The notes below the pieces were generated by a model, which saw only the letters and a list, made by a program, of their open reading frames with translations, was not told where the DNA came from and made no database searches. A program made the translations under genes and the position numbers. This document shows, piece by piece, positions 17,408-28,091 of a DNA stretch of 64,000 bases (positions are counted from its first letter, which is position 1; each line of letters starts with the position of its first letter). This stretch comes from Kitasatospora sp. GAS204B (lineage in GTDB: Bacteria; Actinomycetota; Actinomycetes; Streptomycetales; Streptomycetaceae): assembly GCF_029892155.1 (NCBI RefSeq), contig NZ_JARZAG010000001.1, positions 124,001-188,000 on the forward strand, read 5' to 3'.

Positions 17408-17806
17408 ATGCCCGGAACCTGGGTGCTGGACAGTGAGGGGCTGTCCCGCCTGCTGAGCAGGCAGCCCTCGGCTCTCGCGGACCTGGCGATGGCGGTCAGA
17501 AAGAACACCGCCGTCGTGGTCAGCGCGATGACTGTTCCGGAGGCTTACCACGACAGAGTGTCCAGGCAGTGGTTGTCGTACGTCCTGTCCCGGCTCGCCA
17601 TCCAGCCGGTGACCGAGGCGATCGCTCTGAGGGCCACCGATCTGCTTCGGGAGCATGGATTGCACGGCCACAAGTACGCCACCGACGCCGTTGTTGCCGC
17701 CACAGCGCTGCATCGACCCGGCCCCGTCGCCGTTCTCACCAGCGATGTCGACGACCTGCGCCGCTTCTGCGCCGACGAGCCCCGGGTCACGGTCGTCCAG
17801 GTCTGA
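17408..17806 (+). CDS. PIN-domain (VapC-like) toxin
   Basis: 132-aa PIN-domain ribonuclease candidate. The expected acidic residues are visible: D8 in WVLDSEG, E45 in VPEAY, D93 in YATDAVVAA and D113 in TSDVDDLRRF. The length matches VapC toxins. It follows the antitoxin by 2 bp. The pair sits between a DUF4240 gene and sucB, where its presence probably varies among related strains; that is inference. The target RNA is unknown. Confidence 0.82.
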   Translation: MPGTWVLDSEGLSRLLSRQPSALADLAMAVRKNTAVVVSAMTVPEAYHDRVSRQWLSYVLSRLAIQPVTEAIALRATDLLREHGLHGHKYATDAVVAATALHRPGPVAVLTSDVDDLRRFCADEPRVTVVQV

Positions 17807-17834
17807 GCCACCGTCGCCGATCCCGAACGCGATC

Positions 17835-17866
17835 GAGCCCCGGCCCGCCGAAGCGGACCGGGGCTC
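17835..17866. terminator. Bidirectional terminator vapC / sucB
   Basis: A 9-bp perfect stem, extendable with a 2-nt mismatch to 12, lies between the convergent toxin and E2 genes. Confidence 0.7.
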
Positions 17867-17889
17867 AACAGTCAATCCGACCAGCAGCC

Positions 17890-19668
17890 TTACAGGCCGA
17901 GCTCGACCTCGAACTCGCCGGACTCCAGGATCTCCTTGACGGCGACCAGGTAGCGGGCGGCGTCGGCGCCGTCCACCAGGCGGTGGTCGTAGGAGAGCGA
18001 CAGGTAGGTCATGTCGCGGACGCCGATGACGGTGCCCTCCTCGGTCTCGATGACCACGGGGCGCTTGACCGTCGCGCCGATGCCCAGGATGGCGACCTGG
18101 TTCGGCGGCACGATGACGGTGTCGAACAGCGCACCGCGCGAGCCGGTGTTGCTGATGGTGAAGGTGGCGCCGGACAGCTCGTCCGGGGTGATCTTGTTGC
18201 CGCGCACCTTGCTGGCCAGCTCCGCGGTCTTCTTGGAGATGCCGGCGAGGTTGAGGTCGCCCGCTCCCTTGATGACCGGGGTCATCAGACCCTTCTCGGA
18301 GTCCACCGCGATACCGATGTTCTCGGTGTCGAAGTAGGTGATGGTGCCCTCGGCCTCGTTGATCCGGGCGTTGATCGACGGGTGGCTCTTCAGCGCCTGG
18401 GCGGCGGCCTTGACGAAGAACGGCATCGGGGACAGCTTCACGCCCTCGCGGGCGAGGAAGGCGTCCTTGGCCTTGCCGCGCAGCTTCATGACCTTGGTGA
18501 CATCCACCTCGACCACGCTGGTCAGCTGAGCCTGCTCGTGCAGGGCCTTCAGCATGTTGTCGCCGATGACCTTGCGCATCCGGGTCATCTTGACCGTCTG
18601 GCCGCGCAGCGGGGACGGCGCGGCGGCAGCGGCCTTCGGCGCGGCGGCCGGGGTGGCGGCGACCGGAGCAGCGGCGGCGGCAGCAGCGGCCTCGGCGGCG
18701 GCGATGACGTCCTGCTTGCGGATCCGACCGCCGACACCGGAGCCGGTGACGGCGGAGAGCGCGACACCGTGCTCGGCGGCGAGCTTGCGCACCAGCGGGG
18801 TGACGTAGGCGTCACCGGCGTCGGCCACCGGCGCGGCGGCGACCGGGGCAGCCGCGACCGGAGCCGGCGCGGCCACGGGAGCCGGGGCAGCGGGGGCGAC
18901 AGCGACCGGAGCCGGAGCAGCGGCCACCGGGGCCGGGGCAACCGGGGCAGCCACCGGAGCAGCCGGCGCGGGCGCGGCTACCGGAACAGCCACCGGAGCC
19001 GGCGCGGCGACGGGAGCCGGCGCGGCCACAGCCGCACCCGCCGCGCCGATCAGCGCGAGCTGGGCGCCGACCTCGGCGGTCTCGTCCTCGCCGACCAGGA
19101 TCTTCACCACGACACCGGCGACCGGCGACGGGATCTCGGTGTCGACCTTGTCGGTCGAGACCTCGAGCAGCGGCTCGTCGACCTCGACGGTCTCACCCTC
19201 GGCCTTGAGCCAGCGAGTGACGGTGCCCTCGGTGACCGACTCGCCCAGCGCGGGCAGCAGCACCGGGGTCGCGTCGGCGGCCGGAGCAGCCGGGGCGGCC
19301 ACGGGAGCCGGCGCGGCGGGGGCAGCGGCGACGGGGGCCGGAGCCTCGACGACCGGGGCCGGGGCGGCCGGAGCGGCGACCGGGGCCGGCGCGGCGGCAG
19401 CCGGAGCGGCGGCCGCGACCGGGGCGCCCGAGCCGTCGTCGATGATCGCCAGCTCGGCGCCCACCTCGACCGTCTCGTCCTCGGCGACCTTGATCGACGC
19501 GAGGATGCCGGAGGCCGGCGCGGGGATCTCGGTGTCGACCTTGTCGGTCGAGACCTCGAGCAGCGGCTCGTCGACCTCCACTCGCTCGCCCTCGGCCTTG
19601 AGCCAACGGGTGACAGTACCTTCGGACACGCTCTCGCCCAGCGCGGGCAGCGTTACTGAGACCGCCAT
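17890..19668 (-). CDS. sucB: 2-oxo acid dehydrogenase E2, succinyltransferase type
   Basis: Dihydrolipoamide acyltransferase, 592 aa. There are two N-terminal lipoyl domains, each with TDKVDTEI (lipoyl lysines K43 and about K174), joined by very long Ala/Pro/Val linkers; an E3-binding domain at about 288-325 ([24 protein letters not shown]); and the C-terminal catalytic domain with the family His/Asp in [18 protein letters not shown] 19668 has GGAG 11 nt upstream. The actinobacterial 2-oxoglutarate complex often uses the OdhA-type E1o fused to its own E2, so this protein may serve pyruvate and/or 2-oxoglutarate complexes; sucB is the common annotation. The E3 gene lies directly upstream. Confidence 0.93.
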   Translation of the reverse strand: MAVSVTLPALGESVSEGTVTRWLKAEGERVEVDEPLLEVSTDKVDTEIPAPASGILASIKVAEDETVEVGAELAIIDDGSGAPVAAAAPAAAAPAPVAAPAAPAPVVEAPAPVAAAPAAPAPVAAPAAPAADATPVLLPALGESVTEGTVTRWLKAEGETVEVDEPLLEVSTDKVDTEIPSPVAGVVVKILVGEDETAEVGAQLALIGAAGAAVAAPAPVAAPAPVAVPVAAPAPAAPVAAPVAPAPVAAAPAPVAVAPAAPAPVAAPAPVAAAPVAAAPVADAGDAYVTPLVRKLAAEHGVALSAVTGSGVGGRIRKQDVIAAAEAAAAAAAAPVAATPAAAPKAAAAAPSPLRGQTVKMTRMRKVIGDNMLKALHEQAQLTSVVEVDVTKVMKLRGKAKDAFLAREGVKLSPMPFFVKAAAQALKSHPSINARINEAEGTITYFDTENIGIAVDSEKGLMTPVIKGAGDLNLAGISKKTAELASKVRGNKITPDELSGATFTISNTGSRGALFDTVIVPPNQVAILGIGATVKRPVVIETEEGTVIGVRDMTYLSLSYDHRLVDGADAARYLVAVKEILESGEFEVELGL

Positions 19669-19742
19669 GGTTTCAGCGACTCCTATCAAGTCTTGCGTTC
19701 AGGAAGTTCAGGGAAAGGAAGAACAAGGCGGGGCGGGAGCGA

Positions 19743-21131
19743 TCAGTCGTGCGCGTGCAGCGGCTTGCCGGCCAGCGCCAGGTGCGCCTCGCCGAGCGCC
19801 TCGGACTGGGTCGGGTGGGCGTGGATGAGCTGCGCGACCTCGGCGGGCAGCGCCTCCCAGTTGTAGATGAGCTGAGCCTCGCCGACCTGCTCACCCATCC
19901 GGGCGCCGACCATGTGGACACCCACCACGGCGCCGTCCTTGACCTGGACGAGCTTGATCTCGCCGGCGGTCTTGAGGATCTTGCTCTTGCCGTTGCCGGC
20001 CAGGTTGTACTTGACCGTGACGACCTTCTCCTTGCCGTACAGCTCCACGGCCTTGGCCTCGGAGATGCCGACCGAGGCGACCTCGGGGTTGGAGTAGGTG
20101 ACGCGCGGCACGCCGTCGTAGTCGATCGGCACGGCCCGCAGGCCGGCCAGCCGCTCTGCCACCAGGATGCCCTCGGCGAAGCCGACGTGGGCCAGCTGCA
20201 GGGTCGGGGCGAGGTCGCCGACGGCGGAGATGGTGGGCACGTTGGTGCGCATGTACTCGTCGACCAGCACGTAGCCGCGGTCCATCGCGACCCCGGCCTC
20301 CTCGTAGCCCAGGCCCTGCGAGACCGGGCCGCGGCCGATCGCGACCAGCAGCAGGTCGGCGTCGATCTGCTTGCCGTTCTCGGTGGAGACCCGGACACCG
20401 GTCTCCGTGTACTCGACGCCCGAGAAGCGGGCCTTGAGCTCGAACTTGATGCCACGCTTGCGGAAGGCCCGCTCCAGCAGCTTGGAGGAGTTCTCGTCCT
20501 CCAGCGGAACCAGGTGCGGCAGGGCCTCGACGATGGTGACGTCGACGCCGAAGGACTTCCAGACCGAGGCGAACTCGACGCCGATCACGCCGCCGCCGAG
20601 GATGACGGCGGACTGCGGGATGCGGTCGAGCTTGAGGGCGTGGTCGGAGGAGATGACCCGGTTGCCGTCGATGGTCAGGCCCGGCAGCGACTTCGGCACG
20701 GAGCCGGTGGCGAGCACGATGTGGCGACCCTCGACCCGCTGGCCGTTGACGTCCACCGAGGTCGGCGAGGAGAGCCGGCCCTCACCCTGGATGAAGTGCA
20801 CCTTGCGGGAGGCGACCAGGCCCTGCAGACCCTTGTACAGGCCGGCGACCACGTCGTCCTTGTACTTGTGGACGCCGTTGATGTCGATGCCCTGGAAGGT
20901 CGCCAGCACGCCGAACTCGGCGGCTTCCTTGGTCTCGTCGGCGATCTCGGCGGCGTGCAGCAGCGCCTTGGTGGGGATGCAGCCCCGGTGCAGGCAGGTG
21001 CCGCCCAGCTCGCCCTTCTCGATCAGGGCCACGCTCAGGCCCAGCTGAGCGGCGCGGAGCGCCGCGGCGTAGCCGCCGCTTCCGCCTCCGAGAATGACTA
21101 CGTCGAAAACGGTGCTGGCGTCGTTCGCCAC
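19743..21131 (-). CDS. lpdA: Dihydrolipoyl dehydrogenase (E3)
   Basis: 462-aa FAD disulfide oxidoreductase that reoxidises dihydrolipoamide on E2 with NAD+. Visible are the FAD motif ILGGGSGGYAAALRA, the redox disulfide GGTCLHRGCIPTK, the NAD motif ILGGGVIGVEFAS, a second FAD segment ISAVGDLAPTLQLAH, and the catalytic C-terminal HAHPTQSEALGEAH with the His-Glu pair. Start GTG 21131 has GGAGG at 7 nt; the frame extends to 21563 without family sequence. The gene order lpdA-sucB, with 74 bp between, indicates co-transcription. Confidence 0.97.
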   Translation of the reverse strand: MANDASTVFDVVILGGGSGGYAAALRAAQLGLSVALIEKGELGGTCLHRGCIPTKALLHAAEIADETKEAAEFGVLATFQGIDINGVHKYKDDVVAGLYKGLQGLVASRKVHFIQGEGRLSSPTSVDVNGQRVEGRHIVLATGSVPKSLPGLTIDGNRVISSDHALKLDRIPQSAVILGGGVIGVEFASVWKSFGVDVTIVEALPHLVPLEDENSSKLLERAFRKRGIKFELKARFSGVEYTETGVRVSTENGKQIDADLLLVAIGRGPVSQGLGYEEAGVAMDRGYVLVDEYMRTNVPTISAVGDLAPTLQLAHVGFAEGILVAERLAGLRAVPIDYDGVPRVTYSNPEVASVGISEAKAVELYGKEKVVTVKYNLAGNGKSKILKTAGEIKLVQVKDGAVVGVHMVGARMGEQVGEAQLIYNWEALPAEVAQLIHAHPTQSEALGEAHLALAGKPLHAHD

Positions 21132-21538
21132 GTCACGTCCTCCATGCCATGGGGTGTGGATCCGTCCGGGCCGGTGCTGGTCCGGTATGCGGGAAGCCCT
21201 TGTGGGGCGCCCAGTCGTGCCGGAAATACATCTTCGCACTTGTTCACGGCGGCTGGTGTCCGGGCCCACCCCGCAGGGGGTCCCAGGCCGCCTCCGCAGG
21301 GTGGTCGACACCCGTCGGTAGGCCTGTCTGCGCAGGTCAACCCGGTCTTGACAGCGCCGGCCGCGGCCCGGGCGGCGATCGCCGGCGGGAGGGATTCCGC
21401 TTGGTGGAACAAAGTTTCGCCGGAGGCGAACAAGTGGACGGACGTGCGGGCGAACACGCAGGTGAATGCGGGATCGGGAGCTACCAATGAGTAGCTCCCG
21501 GGAAATGAGCGGAGAATCTCGCGGCCGAGCGGAAAAAA
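21132..21538. other. Non-coding region upstream of lpdA
   Basis: About 400 bp without a convincing gene. It holds the lpdA promoter region and a perfect 10-bp stem-loop (21475-21484 / 21491-21500, 6-nt loop). No riboswitch signature is recognised. Confidence 0.5.
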
Positions 21539-21575
21539 CGGCGGGGCCCGGTGTCTCGGACACCGGGCCCCGCCG
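21533..21575 (-). terminator. Rho-independent terminator of pepA
   Basis: A 17-bp perfect stem (21539-21555 / 21559-21575) with a 3-nt loop is followed on the minus strand by six T residues (A-run at 21533-21538), the most classical terminator in the window. Confidence 0.9.
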
Positions 21576-21608
21576 CTCGGCGGACCGCTTCGGGAACTGC
21601 TCAGGGCA

Positions 21609-23102
<1,494 letters not shown>

Positions 23103-23368
23103 GTATTTGCGTCCTGTTCTTTCGCGGTCCACGGCCGGATCTGCCGTATGGCATCAGCCCCAGCATGCTCCGCCGTGACGGCGCAGGGCTACGGTGCTCA
23201 CCGCATGGTAGTCCGCATAGTGGGATGCCGCCGCTCCCGGGCGGCCCTCCGGTTGCGGCATCGGCCCGGTGCCGCGCCGGCCATGCGCGGTTCGCGGCAA
23301 GGCCGTTACGGGGCGTTATGCCGCGCTTGAGGTCGCGGTCGGTGTCGCGACTGGCGTCACAGCTGGCG

Positions 23369-24142
23369 TCAGGTTGGCCAGGGTCCCAGGGCGAGCACCA
23401 GCAGCGCGGCCAGTGCCGCCGTCTCGACCAGCGCGCCGAGCACGTCCCCGGTGACCCCGCCGAACCGGCGCAGGCAGCGCAGCAGCAGTGCGGCGGCGGC
23501 GAGTTGACTCAGCGTCAGGGCTACTGCGTAGCGCGGGTGCAGGCCGAGCAGGGCGAGCGCGAGGGCGCTCAGCAGGGTGCCGGCCAGAGCGGTCGGTACC
23601 GCCACGCTCGCGGCGACCATCGCCCCGAGGCCGCCGGGCCGCGCGGCGGGCACCGGGCGCAGGCAGCCCCAGGCGAGCGCGCACCGTCCGGCCACCGCGG
23701 CGGTCAGCACCGCGAGCGCGCCGCGCCACTCGGAGTGTGCGAACTGGCCGGTCAGGCAGGCGATCTGGGCGAGCAGCACGAGCAGCAGGGTCAGCACGCC
23801 GAAGGGGCCGATGTCGGACTGCTTCATGATCCGCAGCGCGTCCTCGGCGGGCTTGCCGCTGCCCAGTCCGTCGGCGACGTCCGCCAGTCCGTCCAGGTGG
23901 AGTCCGCGGGTCAGCGCGGCCGACGCGGCTACCGCGGCCACCGCGCCGAGCAGTGGGCCGCCGCGCCAGCAGGCCAACGCGCCGAGCCCGGCCGCCGATG
24001 CGCCCAGCACCAGCCCGACCAGCGGCGCGACCGCCATCGCCCGGCCGCCCGCCACCCGGTCCCAGCGGGTCACCCGCACCCGCAGCACCGAGAGCGTGCC
24101 GAAGGCGAACCGCAGCCCAGGCAGCCGTAGTTGACGGTCCAT
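23369..24142 (-). CDS. cobS: Adenosylcobinamide-GDP ribazoletransferase
   Basis: 257-aa integral membrane enzyme joining adenosylcobinamide-GDP and alpha-ribazole, the last step of the cobalamin nucleotide loop. The motif TRGLHLDGLADVADGLG is diagnostic; FGGVTGDVLGA near the C-terminus is also typical. Six to seven hydrophobic helices are visible. Start ATG 24142 lacks a strong Shine-Dalgarno. It is the last gene of cobU-cobT-cobS, 67 bp after cobT. Confidence 0.95.
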   Translation of the reverse strand: MDRQLRLPGLRFAFGTLSVLRVRVTRWDRVAGGRAMAVAPLVGLVLGASAAGLGALACWRGGPLLGAVAAVAASAALTRGLHLDGLADVADGLGSGKPAEDALRIMKQSDIGPFGVLTLLLVLLAQIACLTGQFAHSEWRGALAVLTAAVAGRCALAWGCLRPVPAARPGGLGAMVAASVAVPTALAGTLLSALALALLGLHPRYAVALTLSQLAAAALLLRCLRRFGGVTGDVLGALVETAALAALLVLALGPWPT

Positions 24143-24209
24143 CGGTTGACGATCCGTCAGCTCTGGCCCGGTGCCGCTCGGCTCAGCGGTGCTGCTCAGC
24201 GCCGGTCCA

Positions 24210-25325
24210 TCAGAGCCGGCCCAGCAGTTCGGCGGCCGAGGGCAACCTGGCCGGCGGGCGCGGTGCGGCGGGAGCGGCCGGCGTGAAGGGCTGCTCGGCC
24301 AGCAGGTCGGAGGCCGCCTGCAGCAGCGGCAGCGCCATCAGCGCGCCGACGCCCTCGCCCATGGTGATCCGCTCGTCGTGCAGGGGGGTCAGGGTGAGCC
24401 GGTCGTAGGCCTTGGCCAACGCGGGCTCGCCGGTCAGCAGCGCGGCCCGCCACCACTCCGGGGCCCGGAACGAGATCCGCTGCGCCATCAACGCGCAGGC
24501 CGCCGAGACCACACCGTCCAGCACCACCGGCAGCTTGCGCACCGCGGCCTGCAGCAGGAACCCGGTGATCGCCGCGAAGTCGGCGCCGCCGGTGGCCGCG
24601 AGCAGCGCCAACTGGTCGCCCAGCACCGGCCGGGCCCGCCGCAGCGAGTCCCGGATCGCCGCGCACTTGACCATCCAGACCTTGTCGTCGATCCCCGAGC
24701 CGCGCCCGCAGACCGCGGCCGCGTCGGTGCCGCAGAGCGCGCCGATCAGCACCGCGGCCACCGTGGTCGAGCCGACGCCCAGGTCGCCGAGCAGCACCAG
24801 GTCGGTGCCGAGTTCGGCTTCCTGGTCGGCGATCGCCATGCCGACGGCGAAGGCCCTGGTGGCCTCCTCGGCGGTCACCGCGTCCTCCAGGTCGATCCGC
24901 CCGGAGCCGCGCCGGATCCGGTACTCGCTCACCTCGGGGTCGAACTCCTCGAGCGGCGCGTCCACCGCGAGGTCCACCACCCGCAGCCCGGCGCCGAACC
25001 GGCCGGCCAGCCGGGCCACCGGCGCACTGCCGTCGAGCACCGCGTGCACCCGCCGGGCGGTGCCGCCGTCGGCGGCCAGTGCCGAGATGCCCAGCGAGGC
25101 GATGCCGTGGTCGCCGGCGAAGAGCAGCACCTTGGGGGCACTCAACGCCCGTACCTCGGTGCCGCCCTGGACCGAGGCGAGCCAGTTGCCCAGCTCCTCC
25201 AGCTGCCCGAGCCCGCCGCGCGGCGTGTTCAGCTCCAGCCGGCGCTCCTCGGCCGCGCGGCGGGCGGCGTCGTCGGGGCGCTCGACGAGCGAGGCGAAGG
25301 AATCGAGATCCACGGTGGTGTCCAT
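24210..25325 (-). CDS. cobT: Nicotinate-nucleotide-dimethylbenzimidazole phosphoribosyltransferase
   Basis: 371-aa CobT, making alpha-ribazole phosphate for the lower ligand of cobalamin. Conserved blocks: LGQLEELGNWLA, VLLFAGDHGIASLGIS, LLGDLGVGSTTVAAVL and the catalytic-glutamate region HDERITMGEGVGALMALPLLQ (split around Gly). ATG 25325 is preferred to 25343 because it matches the usual family start and has AAGG upstream. The C-terminal 25 residues are Pro/Ala-rich. Confidence 0.95.
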   Translation of the reverse strand: MDTTVDLDSFASLVERPDDAARRAAEERRLELNTPRGGLGQLEELGNWLASVQGGTEVRALSAPKVLLFAGDHGIASLGISALAADGGTARRVHAVLDGSAPVARLAGRFGAGLRVVDLAVDAPLEEFDPEVSEYRIRRGSGRIDLEDAVTAEEATRAFAVGMAIADQEAELGTDLVLLGDLGVGSTTVAAVLIGALCGTDAAAVCGRGSGIDDKVWMVKCAAIRDSLRRARPVLGDQLALLAATGGADFAAITGFLLQAAVRKLPVVLDGVVSAACALMAQRISFRAPEWWRAALLTGEPALAKAYDRLTLTPLHDERITMGEGVGALMALPLLQAASDLLAEQPFTPAAPAAPRPPARLPSAAELLGRL

Positions 25326-25350
25326 CGTGCGGAACCTTACCAACCGAGCC

Positions 25351-25926
25351 TCAGGCTGTCCGGGGTGTGCCGCCGGCGGTCGGGCCCTTGATGGTCAGCG
25401 GCTGCCCCGCCACCACCAGCAGTACCTCGTCACAGGCCTCGGCGACCGCCATGTTCAGCCGGCCCAGAGTGTCCCGGAACCGCCGCCCGGCCGCCGTGGC
25501 GGGGACCACGCCCAGCCCCACCTCGTTGCTGACCGCCACCACCTGGCGCCGCGTCACCCGTACCGCCTCGGCCAGTTCGGCGCACCGCCGCTCCACCGAG
25601 CCGGCCGCCCGTCGCTCCCAGGCCGCGTCGTCCCAGGCGTCCGCCTGGTCCATCACGGTGGTCAGCCACATGCCCAGGCAGTCGATCAGCACCGGGGCCG
25701 GATCGTCGGTGGCGGCCAGGATCGGCTCCAGGTCCACGGTCTCGGCGGTCCGCCAGCTCGCCGGCCGCCGCCCCTGGTGCAGGGCGACCCGCTGCGCCCA
25801 GTCCGGGTCGTCGGCCCGCCGGCCGCCGGTGGCCGCGTAGAGCACGTCGGTGTGCTCGCGCAACAGCCACTCGGCCCGGGTGGACTTGCCCGACCGGGCG
25901 CCGCCGAGGATCAAGGTACGAGTCAT
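25351..25926 (-). CDS. cobU: Adenosylcobinamide kinase/guanylyltransferase
   Basis: 191-aa bifunctional CobU, phosphorylating and then guanylylating adenosylcobinamide. The P-loop is GGARSGKS at the N-terminus; VLIDCLGMWLT and VSNEVGLGVVPATAAGRRFRD (split around Gly) are typical. Two ATGs are possible (25926, 25935); 25926 has AGGA at the best distance. It ends 25 bp before cobT and heads the cobUTS cluster. No cobalamin riboswitch is seen in the 109 bp upstream. Confidence 0.95.
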   Translation of the reverse strand: MTRTLILGGARSGKSTRAEWLLREHTDVLYAATGGRRADDPDWAQRVALHQGRRPASWRTAETVDLEPILAATDDPAPVLIDCLGMWLTTVMDQADAWDDAAWERRAAGSVERRCAELAEAVRVTRRQVVAVSNEVGLGVVPATAAGRRFRDTLGRLNMAVAEACDEVLLVVAGQPLTIKGPTAGGTPRTA

Positions 25927-26035
25927 GCGGGTCATCCTGGCGCACGGGGTTGAGCGGTGGTGCGGCGGGCAGCCTGATCCCTGCGCGGTAGCCTGCGCGC
26001 AGCAGAACCCAGGAGCAGCAGGAAGGGAGCCGGGC

Positions 26036-26236
26036 ATGGTCTGGACGTGGCGGTACGAGGCGGCGGACGGTTCGGTCCTCACCCCGCAGGACGGGGCCGA
26101 GGAGTTCACCAGCCAGGGCGACGCCGAGTCGTGGATCGGCGAGGAGTGGAAGCGCCTGCTGGAGGACGGTGTCGAACGGGTGGTCCTGCTGGAGGACGAC
26201 GCGGAGATCTACCCGATGAGCCTGCGCGCGGCCTGA
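26036..26236 (+). CDS. Small conserved acidic protein
   Basis: 66-aa acidic protein with several aromatic residues (VWTWRYEAADG, SWIGEEWKRLL, EIYPMSL). Start ATG 26036 has GGGAG at 7 nt. It is divergent from cobU and convergent with the methyltransferase. No domain is recognised; similar small proteins occur at this place in streptomycetes as I recall. The function is unknown. Confidence 0.75.
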   Translation: MVWTWRYEAADGSVLTPQDGAEEFTSQGDAESWIGEEWKRLLEDGVERVVLLEDDAEIYPMSLRAA

Positions 26237-26264
26237 ACCGGCGTCAGATCGTCTGCCGCGTGGG

Positions 26265-27260
26265 CTACTTGGCGCCGACCAGGTGGATCAGCGCGGCGAC
26301 CTGACGGTACGGGTCCACCCGTCCGGCCCGGTCCTCGGCCTCCAGCAGCTGACCGAGCTGGCGGCCGTCCACCGGCGCGGCGTGGTCCGGCATGCCGTCG
26401 GTGAAGACCCGCACGCCGTACCAGTGCCGCAGCGGCACGGCGACCTCGCGCAGCGTGGTGGCCAGGTCGGCCAGCCGGTCGGCCCGGGCGGTCAGGCCCA
26501 GGCGGTTGGCGTAGTGGTCGGAGTCGAAGGCCTGCAGCGCGGCCCGCCAGTCGCCGGTCAGTCCGAACCGCATGGCCAGCGCGTCCCGGTTGCGGGCCAG
26601 CAGCGAGAGCAGCCCGCCGGGAGCCACCATCCGGGCGAGCGAGGCGATCAGCGGGTCGGGGTCGGGCAGGTACATCAGCACGCCGTGGCAGAGCACCACG
26701 TCGAAGCTGCCGGGCCCGAACCAGCGTCCGCAGTGGTGCCCGTCGCCGCTCAGCAGCCGGACCCGCTCGCGCACCTCGGGCGGCTCGGCGGCGAGCATCG
26801 CCTGGGCGGCCCCGAGGGTGACCGGGTCGGAGTCGAGGCCGGTGACCAGGTGTCCGGCCCGGGCCAGCCGCAGCGCCTGGGTGCCCTGGCCGCAGCCGAC
26901 GTCCAGCACCCGCAGCGACGTCTGTTGGGCGCGCGCGCCGAAGTGCGCGGCCAGCTGTTCGGCGAGCTGGCGGGCCACCATCTCCTGGCGGACCAGGTTG
27001 TGCAGGCCGCCCTGCCGCTCCAGCCAGGCCCCGGCGCCGCCGGCGAAGGAGCCGCTGCGGGCGGGCAGCCCGTGGTGCTGGCCGTAGCCGTAGGGGGCGA
27101 CGCCCTGGTACGTGGAGCTTTGGTACGTGGTGCCCTGATAGCCGTAGCCCGGGTACGACGGTTCGCGGTCGTGACCGCCGTCGTGCTGTCCGGGCAGCGG
27201 GTACGGACCGGGCCCCGGCGTGGCGGGGGCCCAGTCGTACGCCTGCGGCTCGGCGGTCAG
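26265..27260 (-). CDS. SAM-dependent methyltransferase, probable CTG start
   Basis: Class I methyltransferase with motif I VLDVGCGQGTQ, acidic motif II VTGLDSDP and post-motifs FDVVLCHGVLMYLPDP and VAPGGLLSLLARN. The first ATG (26981) would cut into the helix before motif I and has AGGAG abutting it. The frame stays open upstream to the DUF3043 gene and encodes a Pro/Gly/Tyr-rich segment followed by WLERQGGLHNLVRQE, which looks like genuine protein. No ATG, GTG or TTG occurs there; CTG 27260 overlaps the upstream TGA (CTGA) and has GGGGCGAG before it. I therefore annotate 331 aa from CTG. The substrate is unknown; the fold resembles the CmoA/tRNA methyltransferase group only in general. Confidence 0.75.
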   Translation of the reverse strand: MTAEPQAYDWAPATPGPGPYPLPGQHDGGHDREPSYPGYGYQGTTYQSSTYQGVAPYGYGQHHGLPARSGSFAGGAGAWLERQGGLHNLVRQEMVARQLAEQLAAHFGARAQQTSLRVLDVGCGQGTQALRLARAGHLVTGLDSDPVTLGAAQAMLAAEPPEVRERVRLLSGDGHHCGRWFGPGSFDVVLCHGVLMYLPDPDPLIASLARMVAPGGLLSLLARNRDALAMRFGLTGDWRAALQAFDSDHYANRLGLTARADRLADLATTLREVAVPLRHWYGVRVFTDGMPDHAAPVDGRQLGQLLEAEDRAGRVDPYRQVAALIHLVGAK

Positions 27261-27856
27261 GGGTGCTCGCCCCGCTTCACCTGCGGCTTGGGCAGCCGCA
27301 GTCGACGCATCTGCAGGTTGCGCATCAGGCCGTAGCCGACCGCGCCGCGAGCGTTCTCGTTCGGGAACCGGTTCGCGATCGCCTTGCGCAGGCCCAGGCC
27401 CAGGCGCAGGAAGTCGACGACGACCAGCACCAGGAAGAGCAGGAAGAGCAGCGTGGAGAGCAGCTGCAGCGACGGCACCCGCAGCACGCTGAGCACCAGG
27501 ATCACCACGGCGACCGGCAGGAAGAACTCGGCCAGCGACCAGCGCGAGTCCATGTAGTCGCGGGTGAAGCGCCGCACCGGGCCCTTGTCACGGGGCGGCA
27601 GCGCACGCTCGTCGCCGTTGAGCAGCGCCAGGCGCTGCTTCTCCCGCTCGGACCGCAGCCGCTCGCGCGACTGCTTGGCGGCCTCCTTGCGGTCCTTGGG
27701 CACGGTCACCCGGGTCCGCCGGTTGGCCTCGGCGTCGCTGCGCTTGGGCGTGGGACGGCCCTTCTTCGCCTGCGGATCGCGGCTCTGGGACATGTCGTCC
27801 TGCTCGGCCAGCACGGTGGCGGAGGAGGGGGAATCATCTGAACGGCGTCGGAACAC
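27257..27856 (-). CDS. DUF3043 membrane protein
   Basis: 199-aa protein matching actinobacterial DUF3043: a highly charged N-terminal half (RGPT/KRSDAEANRR type, DRKEAAKQSRERLRSERE), the block FTRDYMDSRWSLAEFFLP, then two adjacent membrane helices (about 115-160) and a basic tail. GTG 27856 lies 6 nt after TACGCT with no Shine-Dalgarno, so the transcript is probably leaderless. Its stop overlaps the putative CTG start of the methyltransferase by 3 nt, indicating coupling. It is divergent from pspA. The function is unknown. Confidence 0.85.
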   Translation of the reverse strand: MFRRRSDDSPSSATVLAEQDDMSQSRDPQAKKGRPTPKRSDAEANRRTRVTVPKDRKEAAKQSRERLRSEREKQRLALLNGDERALPPRDKGPVRRFTRDYMDSRWSLAEFFLPVAVVILVLSVLRVPSLQLLSTLLFLLFLVLVVVDFLRLGLGLRKAIANRFPNENARGAVGYGLMRNLQMRRLRLPKPQVKRGEHP

Positions 27857-28091
27857 ATGACAAGCGTACGTGCTGGCCCCAGAATCCCCCCCATCCCCTG
27901 ATCACAGGTAGGTGTCCCTGTCAGGGAGGGTGCCCCGAGATCCCCCTGTGGGATGAGGCCACGACCGGTGCGGACGTAGCAGTCTTGTTGCAGGTAGGTG
28001 ACTGCGGTCCAGGCCCCGCTGCACATACACTCGCAGTAGATTTTGGTACGAGATAGAACCCGCAGCCCGGAGAAGGGGGCACCCGAGGCCC

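Noticed and set aside
18600..19450. CRISPR-like or satellite repeat
   Set aside because: The repetitive DNA is coding sequence for Ala/Pro/Val linkers of the E2 protein, without spacers.
17569..19659. 696-codon plus-strand ORF across vapC and sucB
   Set aside because: Gly/Arg/Ser repeats arise from the complement of the Ala/Pro linker codons of the E2.
25927..26035. Cobalamin riboswitch upstream of cobU
   Set aside because: Only about 109 bp are available and no B12-box-like core is visible.
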